NCBI RefSeq assembly: GCF_029784155.1
Contig: NC_073692.1
Span: 425,735,324 to 425,799,323, forward strand
Direction: 5' to 3'
DNA length: 64,000 bases
DNA from: Uranotaenia lowii
Lineage: Eukaryota > Arthropoda > Insecta > Diptera > Culicidae
Shown in pieces: positions 61,890 to 64,000 of the stretch. Both the position numbers and the translations under genes were made by a program. The number at the start of each line of letters is the position of its first letter. Positions within the stretch are counted from its first letter, which is position 1. Under the pieces are notes generated by a model that saw only the letters and a program-made list of their open reading frames with translations, did not search any database and was not told where the DNA came from.

Positions 61890-64000
61890 ATGATGTCAGA
61901 AAAAGTTGTAATCTAATGTATTTAAATTTAAATAAAATCGCAGATTTTTTTTTTTTAAATTTAAAGCATTGTATCTCTGACTCACAATTTTTATCTCGAC
62001 ATATATGAATCCTTGATTGAATGAAGGGCAGTAAATGGATTTAAAATCAGCTTTCATTATTTAAGTAGGTACTTTAGTTCATCAGTTATCAAAGATGTTC
62101 CGTTTTAAACAAAACTAACCAATTTTAAAATTCCTGCACGCTATATCTCCAAAACTAGAGGACGATAAATCAAATATTAAGTTTTTCAAGTTTAATACAA
62201 AAAGTGTGGTACCCCTTTGTTATTCTCAAAATCGTTTAAAAAATAAAAAAAATCCACTTTATTCATACATTTTTTGTTGCAAATCCGAAACGACGGGTTA
62301 AAATTCAGTTTCAAGGCTCCAGAGTTCCGAATCATATATCATTATTTTATTTCAGATTTTAATTAAGATTTAGAAATGAAATTCTTTGACGACATTTTAC
62401 AATGAGAAGTGATTGAAGAATTGATGGAAGCAACGCTATATTTGTGAATCACTATTCAGAGAAATGTGCCAGAACATTAAAAAAAACAGATTTTTTAAAT
62501 CAGTTTCAAATCTATACCAATTTTCATCAAAAACTTGTCGCAAATATTTGTTTTTTTCTAACGTGTAGTAAGTAGTTAGTGGCAAAATTTAATAATTAAA
62601 ATTTCGTTGTGATAACCTTGTGCGGATATGAAAAAGATCTGCATACATAAATAAGATTATAGATTTGTAGATTGAAGTTGCATCAAGGATATCGAAATAA
62701 GTTTATATAGAAAACGAGTTTAAAAAAGTTTTAGTTTCTTCTCTAATTTTGATTTGGTTCAAAGATATCAAATTGGGATAGAAGGGCGGTATGCAGCACC
62801 TTACTCTTATAAAATGAATGGTTTTTCACTTATTAAAGTTTCGTTTATTTGTCGATTTTTTTTTAAAATTTTGTCTAATCAACCACCCCAAGAGTAAGCT
62901 CTAGGACCGCACACGCCACATCCTTATAAGTCCCTATAAGAAAGAATTTCTTTTCAATTTGAATGTTGTAACTTAGAAGTAAACTGAAAACATGAACAGT
63001 TCAGCCACCGATTGATTATCTGTAGAAATTGCCTCCAAATGATCGTTCAGTGACCTTCAATCATTCACACGATGTAAATGCCTGCATTTTGATTTCATTA
63101 CCATACGGGGCGTAAAAGACGGCAATAAAAATCGAAAAAAAAACGAATCGGAATGCCTTTTCTGCTATTGATCCAAGCCAATTTGAGATCCTCCCGATGC
63201 AACAACAACAGGCATTCGTACCTCGATCGTAGTGCTCGAATTTCAGTTACATCCCCATGCGAAAGTCCGAACAGCATTGACCACCCTTTACGTCATTCGA
63301 AGTTTCCATGTACCGATCCGAAAGACAACTTCATTGCTGTAAGTCTTTAACGGGTTATAGAAGAAATTTCTCATTCATGAGGCTTGTTTTCAGTGGCCCG
63401 CAAGCGCATAGACAGTACAGTATAAAGATATGCGCAACCTTGCCACTACTTAAGGTCTGTGTAACTGAGGTTTTGGCGAGAGAAAAACAGAAAAAAAGTG
63501 GATAGGTACATATGGAGCAGCACATGAGCTCGGCACATTGGCCAGTTTTGAGCGACAACTTGGCGAAATTCACAAAGCGGTTTTCCTATCCAGTTGCAAT
63601 GTTCAATGTTCAATTGCGGGTGGTCAGTTAATTCGGCGGTCTCGCTCGCTTTCATAAAGCGCAATGTTTTTTATTGGTATATCATTCCGCTAGTAAACAA
63701 CACTTTTTTCTTCTTCTGACATTTACCTACTTAGCCCACAGAAACGTTTGAGGCTTCATTGCGTTTTGGATACCTACTATTTGTCACGTTGTTTTAATGT
63801 ACATGACTTTGAGGATCAAGCGTAAACCACACGTGCAATGCATTCGAACTATGCGTTGGACCAGGTGTGGCTCAGTAGATTTTAACGTTTGTTTTCGATT
63901 AATTTTTTTTTCGAAAAACACAGACAAAACCAATTTTATAAAAAATATTACTCAGCAAACCTGTTGGTTGAATGAATCAACTTACATTTTATTGCTTGAC
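61890..64000. other. Intergenic DNA, nothing recognised
   Basis: AT-rich to about 63000, then more balanced (63100-63700), where several short frames exist without domain or splice support. It could hold non-coding exons of a gene beyond the window. Confidence 0.35.

Overview
The window looks like a chromosome segment from a dipteran insect, most likely a culicid mosquito. Genes are split by short GT-AG introns. Non-coding DNA is AT-rich and full of miniature inverted-repeat elements with TTAA or TA flanks. There is a truncated RTE-type LINE, a tRNA-derived SINE and a small copia-type LTR element. Protein families are animal: FLVCR, MFSD8/CLN7 and GMC oxidoreductase. Family assignments come from reading motifs; no database search was run.

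Layout. 1-5489: intergenic DNA with a TA-flanked MITE (3515-4494) and the probable FLVCR 5' region. 5490-8168: intact three-exon FLVCR-type choline/heme transporter. 8340-14560: intergenic, ending in two piggyBac-like TTAA elements with long inverted arms. 14731-15979: a 192-bp-LTR copia-like miniature element, 263 bp upstream of a complete MFSD8-like transporter (gene A, 16242-18155). Two paralogues follow, gene B (18609) and gene C (25222), each with only the first two of four exons. A 9-bp TGACAAAAA satellite then runs into a 500-N gap (28475-28974).

28975-48000 repeats this block almost exactly at an offset of about 13.6 kb: LTR fragment, A', B', the same MITEs, C', and a 7.5-kb satellite. 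C' carries a 4-bp insertion that stops the frame. The copies are nearly identical from the gene A start codon onward but roughly 15% diverged just upstream of it. The gap sits at the junction, so this is either a real recent tandem duplication or two haplotypes placed end to end.

50531-51193: a fourth MFSD8 paralogue (gene D), cut by a second 500-N gap. 52670-56195: a secreted, shortened GMC-oxidoreductase-like protein that has lost the FAD glycine motif; its second intron holds 1.6 kb of the same 9-bp satellite. 56200-64000: intergenic, with several MITEs, a perfect-looking 200-bp hairpin, a 5'-truncated RTE LINE and a SINE.

The most unusual feature is the MFSD8 cluster. Genes B, C and D keep identical exon lengths (61 codons, then 656 bp where complete) and good splice donors in the same phase as gene A, yet no C-terminal exons can be seen for any of them. 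They could be alternative N-terminal modules spliced to a shared distal exon hidden in a gap, stable half-transporters, or decaying copies.
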